Below, one piece after another: positions 15,799-24,757 of a stretch of DNA of 38,636 bases. Made by a program: the position numbers and the translations under genes. Where the stretch lies: positions 1-38,636 of the forward strand of contig JAFGAG010000072.1 of the NCBI GenBank assembly GCA_016933785.1, given 5' to 3'. How positions within the stretch are numbered: the stretch's first letter is position 1; every line of letters begins with the position of its first letter. The notes beneath the pieces are model-generated. The model searched no databases. It was not told the DNA's origin and saw only the letters and a program-made list of their open reading frames with translations. Source of the stretch: Coriobacteriia bacterium. GTDB taxonomy: Bacteria; Actinomycetota; Coriobacteriia; Anaerosomatales; Anaerosomataceae.

Positions 15799-15848
15799 GC
15801 ATAGTACGATTCGCACACAGCGTGTCCCAACTGGGCGGAGGGGTGAGG

Positions 15849-16664
15849 ATGCAGGCGAATGGGAAGACCATCGCGGTGACCGGCGGCGGTAACGGTATCG
15901 GCCGGGAGCTCGTGCTCCAGTTGCTCGCGAAGGGCGCGCGGGTCGCAGCCCTCGATATCAGCGAGGACGGCCTGGCCGAAACAGCCCGGCTCGCCGCAGC
16001 CGACGCGGAGAGGTTGTCGACGCACAATGCCAATATCGCCGATCGAACGGCCGTCGAGGCGTTGCCGGCAGCCATCATCGAAGCGCATGGGCAGATCGAC
16101 GGCATCATCAACTGTGCGGGTATCATCCAGCCGTTCGTGAAGGTCAACGCGCTTGAGTACTCGGCAATCGAGCGTGTCATGAACGTGAATTTCTGGGGCG
16201 TCGTACACATGGTCAAGACGTTCCTGCCGCACCTCCTCGAACGCCCCTCGGCACACATCGTCAACATCTCGAGCATGGGTGGGTTCCTACCGGTGCCCGG
16301 ACAGTCGATCTACGGCGCCTCCAAGGCGGCCGTGAAGCTGATGACCGAAGCGCTCCACTCGGAGCTCACCGATACGAACGTGCGCGTAACCGTCATCTTC
16401 CCCGGTGCCATCGGGACGGATATCTCGAAGAATTCGGGCCTCGATGCCCCCACGGCAGCCGAGGCCAAGGAGAGCGGCGCGCCAGAGTTCAAGACGACCT
16501 CACCGCAGGAAGCTGCGCGAGTGATCATCGACGCGATGGAACGCGACGCATTCCGCGCGACCATCGGTAAGGACGCGGCGCTGATGGATCGGCTCTCGCG
16601 TCTCATGCCTGAGCGGGCCGCAGCGATCATCTACAAGCAGATGAGGAGCTTGCTCGCAGGCTGA
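15849..16664 (+). CDS. Short-chain dehydrogenase/reductase
   Basis: A 271-residue classical SDR. The Rossmann motif TGGGNGIG is at residues 10-17, INCAGI is the NNAG-equivalent, VNFWGV follows, and the catalytic set S-Y-K is in ISSMGGF and YGASKAA. A C-terminal extension ends in helices with KTTSPQEAARVIIDAM, as in several SDRs of lipid or retinol type. The residue after the second strand is Asp (ALDISED), which usually indicates NAD(H) preference. ATG 15849 is preceded by GGAGGGGTGAGG. The substrate cannot be predicted. It is monocistronic and converges on the DUF1801 gene with an 11-base gap. Confidence 0.92.
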   Translation: MQANGKTIAVTGGGNGIGRELVLQLLAKGARVAALDISEDGLAETARLAAADAERLSTHNANIADRTAVEALPAAIIEAHGQIDGIINCAGIIQPFVKVNALEYSAIERVMNVNFWGVVHMVKTFLPHLLERPSAHIVNISSMGGFLPVPGQSIYGASKAAVKLMTEALHSELTDTNVRVTVIFPGAIGTDISKNSGLDAPTAAEAKESGAPEFKTTSPQEAARVIIDAMERDAFRATIGKDAALMDRLSRLMPERAAAIIYKQMRSLLAG

Positions 16665-16675
16665 GGTCGGAACGC

Positions 16676-17053
16676 TCACCGTTGCCGGTCGATCTCAGCC
16701 CGGACTTCCTCAGCACGATACTCGACGATCCGGCGAATGAGATCGGCTGGCAACGGCTCGTCGAGCCCAAAGCGCACGGACCCTTTGCCGCGCACGTATG
16801 GCGCAAGTTCCTCCTGGAACGCATCCATGCCGCTTGGCGTGGGGTACAGGCCCACATGCCGCGCGAAGCCGCCGAAGTGGACCACGTGCTTCCCCGCGAT
16901 GTCGAACGTGGGTATGCCGTAACTCATCGTCTCGACCGCCTCAGGGATCACCGCACGTATGATGGCGCGCACCCGGGCCAAGTCAGCCCGTGCCCTTGAT
17001 GGCGCTTGTGCGATGTACTCATCTATCGCGGCCGTGCCTTCCGTTGTGTCCAT
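16676..17053 (-). CDS. DUF1801 (YdhG/YjbR-like fold) protein
   Basis: A 125-residue protein of the DUF1801 family. The repeating features are IDEYIAQAPSRARADLARVRAIIRAVIPEAVE, then MSYGIPTF, KHVVHFGGFARHVGLYP and GKGSVRF. The family includes iron-chaperone-like and frataxin-like YdhG proteins, but function here is unknown. ATG 17053 is preferred, with GCGAGGA upstream; a longer frame to 17125 has no family similarity in its first 24 residues. It is divergent from the peptide-binding protein gene. Confidence 0.85.
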   Translation of the reverse strand: MDTTEGTAAIDEYIAQAPSRARADLARVRAIIRAVIPEAVETMSYGIPTFDIAGKHVVHFGGFARHVGLYPTPSGMDAFQEELAPYVRGKGSVRFGLDEPLPADLIRRIVEYRAEEVRAEIDRQR

Positions 17054-17247
17054 TGTGTTCCTCGCTTCAGCAGTCGCGGCTCTCTTGCTGTACGGTACCC
17101 TCCCGGCCTCCGGTCCTTTCGGCAACGCTGGTACCCACCTGACTGTCCGCGCTCAACCCCGCACCTGCGCTACACTGTGCTGCATCGCTGAAGTGCTTGC
17201 ACGGAGTGCGGTATGGCCCTGAGGACAAGCTGACAAGGGAGTGACGC

Positions 17248-18825
17248 GTGAGGACATCCGTCAAATCTATCGCACTGGCCATGGCACTGATACTTGGCGT
17301 CGTGGCTTTGCCGGGATGCTCCACGGGTGGCGAACCCGGAGGAACCGACGCGCCGGCCGAAGCGACGCTCAGTGAGACCTTCACTTTCGCCCAGGGTGCC
17401 GATCCCCGGGGCCTCGACCCGGCCCGCATCGACGACCTTGAATCCGCCAAGCCGATCGGCAACATATACGAAGGGCTGACGAAGTACGCCGCGGACTCCA
17501 CTGAGATAGAGCCATGTCTCGCAGAGAGCTGGACGATCAGCGACGACGGCCTGAGCTACACGTTCGAGCTCCGTGAAGGCGTCACGTTCCACGACGGCAC
17601 CGACTTCAACGCCGAAGCCGTGAAGTTCAACATCGATCGTCAACTACCGCCGCTGGTGGATGACGACATGCCGTACGCCTCGTTCACCTTCGGTACCGTG
17701 AGACAGGTCGTCGTCGAGGACGAGTACACCGTGCGCATCGACCTCACCCAGAAGAACACGGCGTTCCTTGCCAACCTCGCAATGAGCATGGCGGCGCCGA
17801 TGGTGAGCCCCGCGGCGCTCAAGGCGGGTGGCAACTCGGTCATGGATGCGCCGGTGGGCACTGGTCCCTACCGGTTCGTTGAGTGGAACAAGGGCGAGGA
17901 TCTGGTGCTCGTGCGCAACGAGGAGTACTGGGGCGAGCCCGCAAAGACCAACAACATCGTGTTCCGCTTCATCACCGACAACTCGGCCCGCGTGCTCGCG
18001 CTCAACAACGGCGAGGTCGATATGATCGACGGTATCGACGCGACCGTGGTGGATACGATCACCGGCGCCGGCAACGAACTCTTCGAGGCACCCGGCATGA
18101 ACGTCAACTACATGGCGTACAACACGACCCGGTCGATCTTTGCCGACGCTGCGAGCAGGAAGGCCTTCTCGCAGGCTGTGAACGTGGACGAGTTGGTGCA
18201 GAGTCTCTATCAGGGCTATTCAGAGACCGCAACGACCATTCTGCCGACTTTCATGCCCGGCTTCGACTCTTCGGTGGAGCAACCGGGCTACGACCCGGAG
18301 GCCGCCAAGGCTGGTCTTGCAGCAGCTGGCATCACCACGGTCCACATGATCACCTACACGAACCCCCGGCCGTACAATGCGGCCACAGGGGCATCCCTTG
18401 CCGCCGCCATCCAGGGCTACCTGCAGAAGGTCGGCGTCGAGTGCACGATCGACACCTTCGACTGGACCACCTACAAGGAGAAGGTCAAGGCGGGCGATTA
18501 CGACGTCGCCTTCTACGGATGGATCGGTGACAACGGTGACCCCGACAACTTCCTCAACCTGCTCGCGGACAGCGATCCGAACCTGAACCTCGCGCGGTGG
18601 GACGACGCCACCTACCAGCAGATGATCAAAGACGCGCTCGCCCTTCCCAACGGCGCCGATCGCAACGCAGCCTACGCCGCGTGTGAGAAGTACGTGGCCG
18701 AGCGCTCTGTGTGGTTGGTGATCTCGCACGCGAAGCAGCAGGCTGCATTCCGGCCCGGTGTGCGCGACTTCGTCTATCACGCCACCGGCAACCTCTACCT
18801 TGCGGACGCTGTGGTGGAGCAGTAG
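17248..18825 (+). CDS. Peptide/nickel-type ABC transporter substrate-binding lipoprotein (paralogue 1)
   Basis: A 525-residue family 5 solute-binding lipoprotein. Signal peptide with lipobox VALPGC (Cys 25), a short linker, then TFTFAQGADPRGLDPAR, the family 5 start. Further motifs are PIGNIYEGLTKY, LAESWTISDDGLSYTFELREGVTFHDG, GTGPYRFVEWNKGEDLVLVRNEEYWG and YGWIGDNGDPDN. It is a close paralogue of the binding protein at 23008-24597 and shares most of these motifs word for word. GTG 17248 is preceded by AAGGGAG. It is transcribed convergently towards the dppF end, so it is a separate unit that could feed the same permease. The ligand, probably a di- or oligopeptide, is inferred. Confidence 0.9.
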   Translation: MRTSVKSIALAMALILGVVALPGCSTGGEPGGTDAPAEATLSETFTFAQGADPRGLDPARIDDLESAKPIGNIYEGLTKYAADSTEIEPCLAESWTISDDGLSYTFELREGVTFHDGTDFNAEAVKFNIDRQLPPLVDDDMPYASFTFGTVRQVVVEDEYTVRIDLTQKNTAFLANLAMSMAAPMVSPAALKAGGNSVMDAPVGTGPYRFVEWNKGEDLVLVRNEEYWGEPAKTNNIVFRFITDNSARVLALNNGEVDMIDGIDATVVDTITGAGNELFEAPGMNVNYMAYNTTRSIFADAASRKAFSQAVNVDELVQSLYQGYSETATTILPTFMPGFDSSVEQPGYDPEAAKAGLAAAGITTVHMITYTNPRPYNAATGASLAAAIQGYLQKVGVECTIDTFDWTTYKEKVKAGDYDVAFYGWIGDNGDPDNFLNLLADSDPNLNLARWDDATYQQMIKDALALPNGADRNAAYAACEKYVAERSVWLVISHAKQQAAFRPGVRDFVYHATGNLYLADAVVEQ

Positions 18826-18835
18826 CACGGAACGC

Positions 18836-18856
18836 CCCGGAGCGTCAGTCTCCGGG
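18836..18856. terminator. Bidirectional stem-loop between convergent genes
   Basis: CCCGGAG (18836-18842) and CTCCGGG (18850-18856) form a 7-bp stem around CGTCAGT. It lies at the meeting point of the 17248 gene and the dppF stop and could end both transcripts. No T-run is present. Confidence 0.5.
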
Positions 18857-19831
18857 ATGCAGGTAGCAAGCGACCAAGTGGCCGGGGGACACCTCACGCA
18901 GAGGTGGCATCTCCACGTCGCAGTCGCATCCCACACAATCACTCTTCGCGTAGCAGCGACTGGCGAAGCGGCAGCCCGGCTTGGGGTCGATCGGGCTGGT
19001 GACGTCGCCCTCCAGCAGGATCCGCTCGGTGCGCAGCGCGGGATTCGTGACCGGTATCGCCGAGAGAAGCGCCTTGGTGTACGGGTGAAGCGGGTTGCTG
19101 TACAGCTCGCGCTTGGGGGCTACCTCCACGAGCTTGCCCAGGTACATCACGCCGACACGGTCGGAGATGTGCTTGACCACGTTGAGGCCGTGAGCGATGA
19201 ACAGGTAGGTCAGGCCGAACTCCTCTGACAGGTCGTCAAGCAGGTTGAGCACCTGCGCCTGGATCGACACGTCGAGCGCCGAGACCGGCTCGTCACACAC
19301 GATGAGCTTGGGCTCCATCGCAAGCGCGCGCGCGATTCCCACGCGCTGCCGCTGGCCGCCGGAGAACTCATGCGGGAACCGGTTGCGGTAGTTCGCCGAG
19401 AGACCGACCGCATTCAGCAGGTACCCCACGCGGTCGTCGATCTTCTCGGCGGGTTGGAGTCTGTTGACACGGATGGGCTCGGCGATGATGTCGCCCACCG
19501 GCATCCGCGGGTTCAGACTGGCGTACGGATCCTGGAAGATCAGCTGGATGTCCCGGCAGTACCGTCGACGCTCCTGCGGGCGCAGCTTAGCGAGGTCGAC
19601 GCCCCCGTACACGATCTCGCCCGCGGTCGGCGTGTAGAGATCCACCAACAGCTTGCCCACCGTAGTCTTACCGCACCCCGATTCCCCAACGAGTCCGAAC
19701 GTCTCGCCAGGGAAGATGTCGAGCGATAGGTCATCCACAGCCTTGAGCACCGATGTCGTGCGCCCGAGCAGATCGCGGTCCATGGTGAAGTGCTTCGAGA
19801 GGTGGCGCAGGCTGATCAACGGCTCGGTCAC
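18845..19831 (-). CDS. dppF: Oligopeptide/dipeptide ABC transporter ATP-binding protein (second ATPase)
   Basis: A 328-residue ABC ATPase of the OppF/DppF type. Walker [11 protein letters not shown]-loop [12 protein letters not shown], signature [15 protein letters not shown], Walker [13 protein letters not shown] and H-loop FIAHGLNV are present. The H-loop here reads AHGLN where AHDL is more usual; the His is kept. The C-terminal oligopeptide-transporter extension has four or more cysteines ([18 protein letters not shown]), a pattern that binds an iron-sulfur cluster in some members. GTG 19831 overlaps the dppD stop (GTGA) with GGAGG upstream; a longer frame to 19954 would overlap dppD heavily. 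It is the last gene of the dpp operon. Confidence 0.92.
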   Translation of the reverse strand: MTEPLISLRHLSKHFTMDRDLLGRTTSVLKAVDDLSLDIFPGETFGLVGESGCGKTTVGKLLVDLYTPTAGEIVYGGVDLAKLRPQERRRYCRDIQLIFQDPYASLNPRMPVGDIIAEPIRVNRLQPAEKIDDRVGYLLNAVGLSANYRNRFPHEFSGGQRQRVGIARALAMEPKLIVCDEPVSALDVSIQAQVLNLLDDLSEEFGLTYLFIAHGLNVVKHISDRVGVMYLGKLVEVAPKRELYSNPLHPYTKALLSAIPVTNPALRTERILLEGDVTSPIDPKPGCRFASRCYAKSDCVGCDCDVEMPPLREVSPGHLVACYLHPGD

Positions 19832-20889
19832 TGCCGCACCTCCGTCACGTCGACGAAGCAGCGGAGCTTGCGACCGTCCGCGCGCTCGACAAGCGGCGGC
19901 ATCTCGCGGACGCACTGCTCGGTGCGGTAATCGCAGCGGGGGGCGAATGCACACCCCGTGGGCAGGTTGAGCGGATTGGGGACCATGCCCCGGATCATGT
20001 AGAGCGGCTCATCGCTCTCGGTCTCATCCATACCAGGGATGGACTCGAGCAGCCCGAGGGTATAGGGGTGCAGCGGCTGCTCGAAGAGATCCTCCGCGCA
20101 CGCCTCCTCGACCACCTGCCCGCAGTACATCACGACGACACGATCTGCCGTCTCCGCCACCACACCGAGGTCGTGGGTGATCAGGATGACGGCCATACCG
20201 ATCTTCTCTCGCAGTTCGGCGAGCAGAGCGAGGATCTGCGCCTGGATCGTCACGTCGAGGGCAGTGGTCGGCTCGTCGGCGATGAGCACATCGGGGTCGC
20301 ACGACAGCGCCATGGCGGTCATCACACGCTGGCGCATGCCGCCCGACATCTGATGAGGGTAGTCTTTGACGCGCTTCTCCGGGCTCGGAATACCCACGAG
20401 GCGCAGCATCTCGATGGCCCGCTCGGCGGCAGCCTTCTTGTCCAGCTTGAGGTGGGTGCGGATGCTCTCGGTCAACTGATCCTCGATCGTGAAGACCGGG
20501 TTCAGGCTCGTCATCGGCTCCTGGAAGATCATCGAGATGTGGTTGCCGCGGACGTCGCGCATCTCCCGGGCCGGCAGCTTCAGCAGATCCTTGCCCCGGT
20601 ACACGACCTCGCCCGCGGCTACGCGACCCGGTGCCTGCAGCAGACGCATCGCTGAGAGTGCGGCCACGCTCTTGCCGGAACCCGACTCCCCCACGATCGC
20701 AAGCACCTCACCTTCGCGGACCGTGAAGCTGACGTCGCGCACTGCGCGAACGGTCCCGCGTTTCATCACGAACTCGGTGGAGAGGTCGCGCACGTCGAGG
20801 ATGACCGGCCGGCCGTCGCAGCGCGACGGCGTGCGCGTCACGTCGATGGCCATGGGCCCGCCGCTCATGCCGGTGTCTGGTGTCGTCAT
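19828..20889 (-). CDS. dppD: Oligopeptide/dipeptide ABC transporter ATP-binding protein (first ATPase)
   Basis: A 353-residue ATPase of the OppD/DppD type. Walker [11 protein letters not shown]-loop [12 protein letters not shown], signature [15 protein letters not shown], Walker [13 protein letters not shown] and the H-loop [11 protein letters not shown] are complete. The oligopeptide-family C-terminal segment includes [17 protein letters not shown]. The first 27 residues precede the family start ([12 protein letters not shown]); ATG 20889 has a weak ribosome site and later in-frame ATGs exist (20868, 20853), so the exact start is uncertain. It follows dppC after 9 bases and is coupled to dppF. 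Confidence 0.92.
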   Translation of the reverse strand: MTTPDTGMSGGPMAIDVTRTPSRCDGRPVILDVRDLSTEFVMKRGTVRAVRDVSFTVREGEVLAIVGESGSGKSVAALSAMRLLQAPGRVAAGEVVYRGKDLLKLPAREMRDVRGNHISMIFQEPMTSLNPVFTIEDQLTESIRTHLKLDKKAAAERAIEMLRLVGIPSPEKRVKDYPHQMSGGMRQRVMTAMALSCDPDVLIADEPTTALDVTIQAQILALLAELREKIGMAVILITHDLGVVAETADRVVVMYCGQVVEEACAEDLFEQPLHPYTLGLLESIPGMDETESDEPLYMIRGMVPNPLNLPTGCAFAPRCDYRTEQCVREMPPLVERADGRKLRCFVDVTEVRQ

Positions 20890-20898
20890 CGCACGCCC

Positions 20899-21891
20899 CT
20901 ACTTGATCCGCGCACGGGGGTCGAGCGCATCGCGCAGACCATCGCCGAGCAGGTTGAACGCGAGCACCGTCGCGGTGATGGCCATGCCCGGATACAGCAG
21001 CGTGTGCGGCGCCTGGAAGATGAAGCCACGCGCACGGCCGAGCATGTCGCCCCACTCAGGCTGTGGTGGCTGTACGCCGAGGCCAAGGAATCCCAGCGCG
21101 GCGGTGTCGAGTATGGCGCTCGAGATACCGAGCGTGGCACGGACGATGATCACCGAGAGCGCATTGGGAAGCACGTGCCGGAAGATGATCCGGGCGTCCG
21201 ACAGGCCGACCACATGCGCGGCGGCGATGTAGTCGTTCTCTTTGATGGACAGGATGTTGCCGCGCACGATGCGTGCGTACTCGGGAATCGAGACAAGCCC
21301 GATAGCGATGACAGCCTTGTCGATGCCTTTGCCCAGCGCCGCCATGAGCGTGATCGCGAGCAGGATGGACGGGACGGCGAGCATCATGTCCATGAGCCGC
21401 ATGATCACCGTGTCCACCCAGCCGCCCGCGTAGCCAGCGATCGCACCGAGGATGATGCCGGTCGTAAGTGCGATCGACACCGCGAGCAGACCGACGGTGA
21501 GGGAGACGCGGGTCCCCGCGATGACCCTGCTGAAGATGTCCATGCCGAGCTGATCGGTCCCAAACCAGTGCTCCGCGCTCGGCGGCTTGAGCGCGTTGGA
21601 CATCTCGGTCTCGATCGGGTTGTAGGGCGTGATATACGGCCCGATGACCGCGATGACCACGAGCGCTGTGATGAACACAAGGCTCACGAGTGCCGCCCTG
21701 TTGGCCCGCAGGCTACGCCACATCTCGAGCCATTGATTCTCGGGCTTGTCGTGCAGCGTCTCGTCGTGTTCGTAGACGGGAATCTCTCCGTCCGGAAGCG
21801 CGATGCCCATCGCGAAGGTCTCATCGGCCTTCTGGCTCTCGCTTCCCCTCATCGGGACCTCGTCGACCGAGGATTGGTTCCACTCACTCAT
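20899..21891 (-). CDS. dppC: Oligopeptide/dipeptide ABC transporter permease, DppC type
   Basis: A 330-residue permease. An unusually long hydrophilic N-terminus (about 60 residues) precedes the OppC/DppC start (MWRSLRANRAALVSLVFI). Then come GPYITPYNPIE, HWFGTDQLGMDIFSRVIAG, which is the DppC signature, and the ATPase-contact region YARIVRGNILSIKENDYIAAA. Hydrophobic segments lie near residues 67-88, 126-150, 162-190, 240-260 and 290-310. ATG 21891 has GGAG upstream and lies 3 bases after the dppB stop. The N-terminal extension is not essential to family membership and may be cytoplasmic. Confidence 0.92.
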   Translation of the reverse strand: MSEWNQSSVDEVPMRGSESQKADETFAMGIALPDGEIPVYEHDETLHDKPENQWLEMWRSLRANRAALVSLVFITALVVIAVIGPYITPYNPIETEMSNALKPPSAEHWFGTDQLGMDIFSRVIAGTRVSLTVGLLAVSIALTTGIILGAIAGYAGGWVDTVIMRLMDMMLAVPSILLAITLMAALGKGIDKAVIAIGLVSIPEYARIVRGNILSIKENDYIAAAHVVGLSDARIIFRHVLPNALSVIIVRATLGISSAILDTAALGFLGLGVQPPQPEWGDMLGRARGFIFQAPHTLLYPGMAITATVLAFNLLGDGLRDALDPRARIK

Positions 21892-21894
21892 GGG

Positions 21895-22914
21895 TCACCG
21901 CTCCTTCTTCGACGAGTACTTGATGCGTGGGTCGAGCGACGCGTACGCCAGGTCTGCCACGAGGTTGATCGTCACGAAGATGACCGCGACCAGGAGCACG
22001 ATGCCCTGGACCACGGGAAAGTCCGATTTCAGGATGCAGTCGACGGTGAACTTGCCGATGCCCGGCCATGAGAACACGCTCTCGGTGAGTAGCGCGCCCC
22101 CGAGCAGGGAGCCGAACTGTAATCCGATGACGGTAGTCACCGGGATGAGTGACGGGCGCAGCGCGTGCTTGCCGATGACCTTCGTTTCGGCGATGCCCTT
22201 TGCGCGTGCCGTTCGGATGTAGTCCTGGCTGAGCGTCTCAAGCATCGATGATCGGGTCATGCGCGTGATGATCGCCATCGAGTACATGCCGAGCGCGAGC
22301 GCAGGCAGGACAAGGTGCTCTAGTGCGTTGCCGAACGCGGTCCAGTTGCCTTCGATGATCGCGTCGACCATGTAAAACCCAGTCACTTCGACAGGCTTGA
22401 GAAGGACGTCGATGCGGCCCCCGGACGGAAACCAGTGCAGGAAGCCGCTGAAGAACATGATGAACAGGATGCCAAGCCAGAAGATCGGTATCGAGACGCC
22501 CACGAGGGCGAACAGCGACCCCGCGGCGTCGAAGATCGAGTTCTTCTTGACCGCCGCGATCACACCGAGCCCGATGCCGACGATCGAGGCGAAGATGATA
22601 GCGGCGATCGCGAGCTCGATAGTGGCCGGAAAGCGGGCGAATATCTCCTCGGTCACCGGCGTCTTGGTGTAGTAGGAAGTGCCCAGGTCGCCTTTGAGGG
22701 CGCCGCTGAGGTAGTTGAAGTACTGGGTGATGACGGGCTCGTTCAGACCGTTCACCTCGCGCCATGCCTCGATCTTCTCGATGGTCGCATGCTGACCGAG
22801 CACGATCGGCGCCGGATCGGGCGAGAAGACGCGCATGAGGGCGAACACGATGATGGAGACCCCGATCATCACCGGGACCACCATGAAGACTCTCTTGATG
22901 ACGTACTTCAACAT
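21895..22914 (-). CDS. dppB: Oligopeptide/dipeptide ABC transporter permease, DppB type
   Basis: A 339-residue permease with the DppB start MLKYVIKRVFMVVPVMIGVSIIVF. Further features are GDLGTSYYTKTPVTEEI, FPATIELAIAAIIFAS, and the coupling motif DYIRTARAKGIAETKVIGKHALRPSLIPV, in which the EAA-like segment contacts the ATPases. About six hydrophobic segments are visible. The start at ATG 22914 follows a 93-base gap containing a strong stem-loop after the binding-protein gene. No defects are seen. Confidence 0.93.
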   Translation of the reverse strand: MLKYVIKRVFMVVPVMIGVSIIVFALMRVFSPDPAPIVLGQHATIEKIEAWREVNGLNEPVITQYFNYLSGALKGDLGTSYYTKTPVTEEIFARFPATIELAIAAIIFASIVGIGLGVIAAVKKNSIFDAAGSLFALVGVSIPIFWLGILFIMFFSGFLHWFPSGGRIDVLLKPVEVTGFYMVDAIIEGNWTAFGNALEHLVLPALALGMYSMAIITRMTRSSMLETLSQDYIRTARAKGIAETKVIGKHALRPSLIPVTTVIGLQFGSLLGGALLTESVFSWPGIGKFTVDCILKSDFPVVQGIVLLVAVIFVTINLVADLAYASLDPRIKYSSKKER

Positions 22915-22947
22915 ATGCGGTCGCCTTCATGCGGGACTGCGAACGAT

Positions 22948-22980
22948 GCAGCCGGGAACCGTGCTGCGGCTCCCGGCTGC
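22948..22980 (-). other. Strong stem-loop between the binding-protein gene and dppB
   Basis: GCAGCCGGGA (22948-22957) and TCCCGGCTGC (22971-22980) form a 10-bp perfect stem, with a further CCG/CGG pairing inside. No T-run follows. Such intercistronic hairpins often protect the 3' end of an abundant binding-protein message or cause partial termination. Confidence 0.6.
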
Positions 22981-23007
22981 GACCGCGTCGTTCGTCAGTC
23001 GTTCACC

Positions 23008-24597
23008 CTACTGCGCTTCGACAACCGCGTTCTTGAGGAACACGTTGCCTGTCTGGTGATACACGAAGCCGGACACCTGCGGCCTGAAAGCAGCAAGCGT
23101 CTTGGCGTGGGAGATGGGCAGCCAGATCGCGCGCTCGGCCACGTACTTCTCCATCTCGCCGTAAGCGGCGTTGCGCTCGTCGCCGTTGGGGAGCAGGAGC
23201 GCGTCTCTGATCATCTGCTGGTAGGTCGGGTCCTCCCAGCGGGCCACGTTCATGGTCGGATCCGGGTCGGACAGCAGGTTCATGAAGTTGTCCGGGTCGC
23301 CGTTGTCGCCGATCCAGCCGTAGTAGCAGATGTCGTAGTCACCAGCGCGGACCTTCTCCTTGTAGGTGGTCCAGTCGAAGGTGTCGATCGTGCACTCGAC
23401 GCCCACCTTCTGGAGGTAGCCCTGGATGGCGGTGGCCAGCGCAACACCGGTGGCGGCGTTGTACGGGCGCGGGTTGGTGTAGGCGATCATGTGGACCTTG
23501 GTGATGCCAGCGGCCGCAAGACCGGCCTTGGCGGCTTCGGGATCGTACTCGACCTGCTTGACCGTGGCGTCAAAGCCCGGTACGAAGGTCGGCAGGATCG
23601 TGTCGGCCACATCCGAGTAGCCCTGGTACAGACTCGTCACGAGCTCCTCGCGGTCGATCGCCTGCGAGAACGCGATACGAGCGGCCTGGTCCTTGAACAG
23701 CGAGGTCGTGGTGTTGTAGGCCATGTAGTTGATGTTCATACCTTCGGCCTCGAACAGCTCGTTGCCGGCACCGGTGATCTGGTCGACGACGGTTGCGTCG
23801 ATACCGTCGATCATGTCGACCTCGCCGTTGTTGAGCGCAAGCACACGGGCCGAGTTGTCAGCGATGAAGCGGAACACGATGTTCTTGGTCTTTGCGGGCT
23901 CGCCCCAGTACTCCTCGTTGCGCACCAGCACGACGTTCTCGCCCTTGTTCCACTCGACGAACTTGTACGGGCCAGTACCGACCGGGCTCTCCATGACCGA
24001 GTTGCTGCCGGCCTCGAGTGCCGCCGGGCTGACGATCGGGGCGGCCATGCTCATCGCAAGGTTGGCAAGGAACGCCGTGTTGGGAGCGGTGAGGTTGATC
24101 GTGACCGTGTAGTCGTCGACCACCTCGACGTCCTTGACCGAACCAAAGACGAAACCAGCGTAGCCCATCTCCTCGGTGACGAGCGGCGGGAGCTGGCGGT
24201 CGATGTTGAACTTGACGGCCTCGGCGTTGAAGTCGGTGCCGTCGTGGAACTTCACGCCTTCGCGGAGCTTGAAGGTGTAGCTCAGACCGTCGTCGGTGAT
24301 CGTCCATGACTCGGCCAGGCTCGGCTCCACCTCGGTGGAGTCGTCGTTGTACTTGAGCAGTCCTTCGTAGATGTTGACGATGATCTTGGAAGACTCGCCG
24401 TCATCCACCAACGCCGGGTCCAGACCGCGCGGATCAGCCCCCTGTGCGTAGGTGAACGTCTCGGCGAACGTCGCCTCGGCCGGCTCTTCAGCCGCCGGCT
24501 CCTCCTCGGGCGCCTCTTCCGCCGCACAGCCGGCGAGGGCTGTCACGACAAGCGCGAGGGCGAGCATGAGCGAAAGAAGACGTACAGACTTCTTCAT
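23008..24597 (-). CDS. dppA: Peptide/nickel-type ABC transporter substrate-binding lipoprotein (paralogue 2, operon copy)
   Basis: A 529-residue family 5 binding lipoprotein. Lipobox LAGC with Cys about residue 24, acidic linker (EEAPEEEPAAEEP), then TFTYAQGADPRGLDPALVDD, IIVNIYEGLLKY, LAESWTITDDGLSYTFKLREGVKFHDG and GTGPYKFVEWNKGENVVLVRNEEYWG. It is the first gene of the dppABCDF unit. Compared with the 17248 protein the motifs are nearly identical, with conservative changes (for example ESSKIIVNIYEGLL against ESAKPIGNIYEGLT), so a duplication is clear. ATG 24597 is used. The ribosome site is ambiguous because GGAG is only one base from the ATG and a second purine run is 16 bases away. Confidence 0.92.
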   Translation of the reverse strand: MKKSVRLLSLMLALALVVTALAGCAAEEAPEEEPAAEEPAEATFAETFTYAQGADPRGLDPALVDDGESSKIIVNIYEGLLKYNDDSTEVEPSLAESWTITDDGLSYTFKLREGVKFHDGTDFNAEAVKFNIDRQLPPLVTEEMGYAGFVFGSVKDVEVVDDYTVTINLTAPNTAFLANLAMSMAAPIVSPAALEAGSNSVMESPVGTGPYKFVEWNKGENVVLVRNEEYWGEPAKTKNIVFRFIADNSARVLALNNGEVDMIDGIDATVVDQITGAGNELFEAEGMNINYMAYNTTTSLFKDQAARIAFSQAIDREELVTSLYQGYSDVADTILPTFVPGFDATVKQVEYDPEAAKAGLAAAGITKVHMIAYTNPRPYNAATGVALATAIQGYLQKVGVECTIDTFDWTTYKEKVRAGDYDICYYGWIGDNGDPDNFMNLLSDPDPTMNVARWEDPTYQQMIRDALLLPNGDERNAAYGEMEKYVAERAIWLPISHAKTLAAFRPQVSGFVYHQTGNVFLKNAVVEAQ

Positions 24598-24640
24598 GCT
24601 CCATCAATCCTTCCCTGTCTGGTCCCGCGTGAGTATTCGT

Positions 24641-24660
24641 CCACCGCTCGGTAGCGGTGG
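24641..24660 (-). other. Hairpin in the dppA leader
   Basis: CCACCGCT (24641-24648) and AGCGGTGG (24653-24660) make an 8-bp perfect stem with a 4-base loop, 43 bases before the dppA ATG. A TACACT -10-like hexamer lies just upstream on the minus strand (24674-24669) with a weak -35. It may stabilise the leader or act as a regulatory site. Confidence 0.45.
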
Positions 24661-24757
24661 CCTCAGAAAGTGTAACGCAGCGCGACTGGACACGGAACGG
24701 CGCGTATCGCACGATCACCCCCCGCGGCAGGCACGGAGTGCGTCGCGGACCGGTCGT

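Noticed and set aside
22435-24309. 624-codon open frame on the plus strand across dppB and dppA
   Set aside because: It is antisense to two clear genes. Its composition (Asp, Val, His and Arg runs) is that of a GC-rich shadow frame, and it has no ribosome site or recognisable motif.
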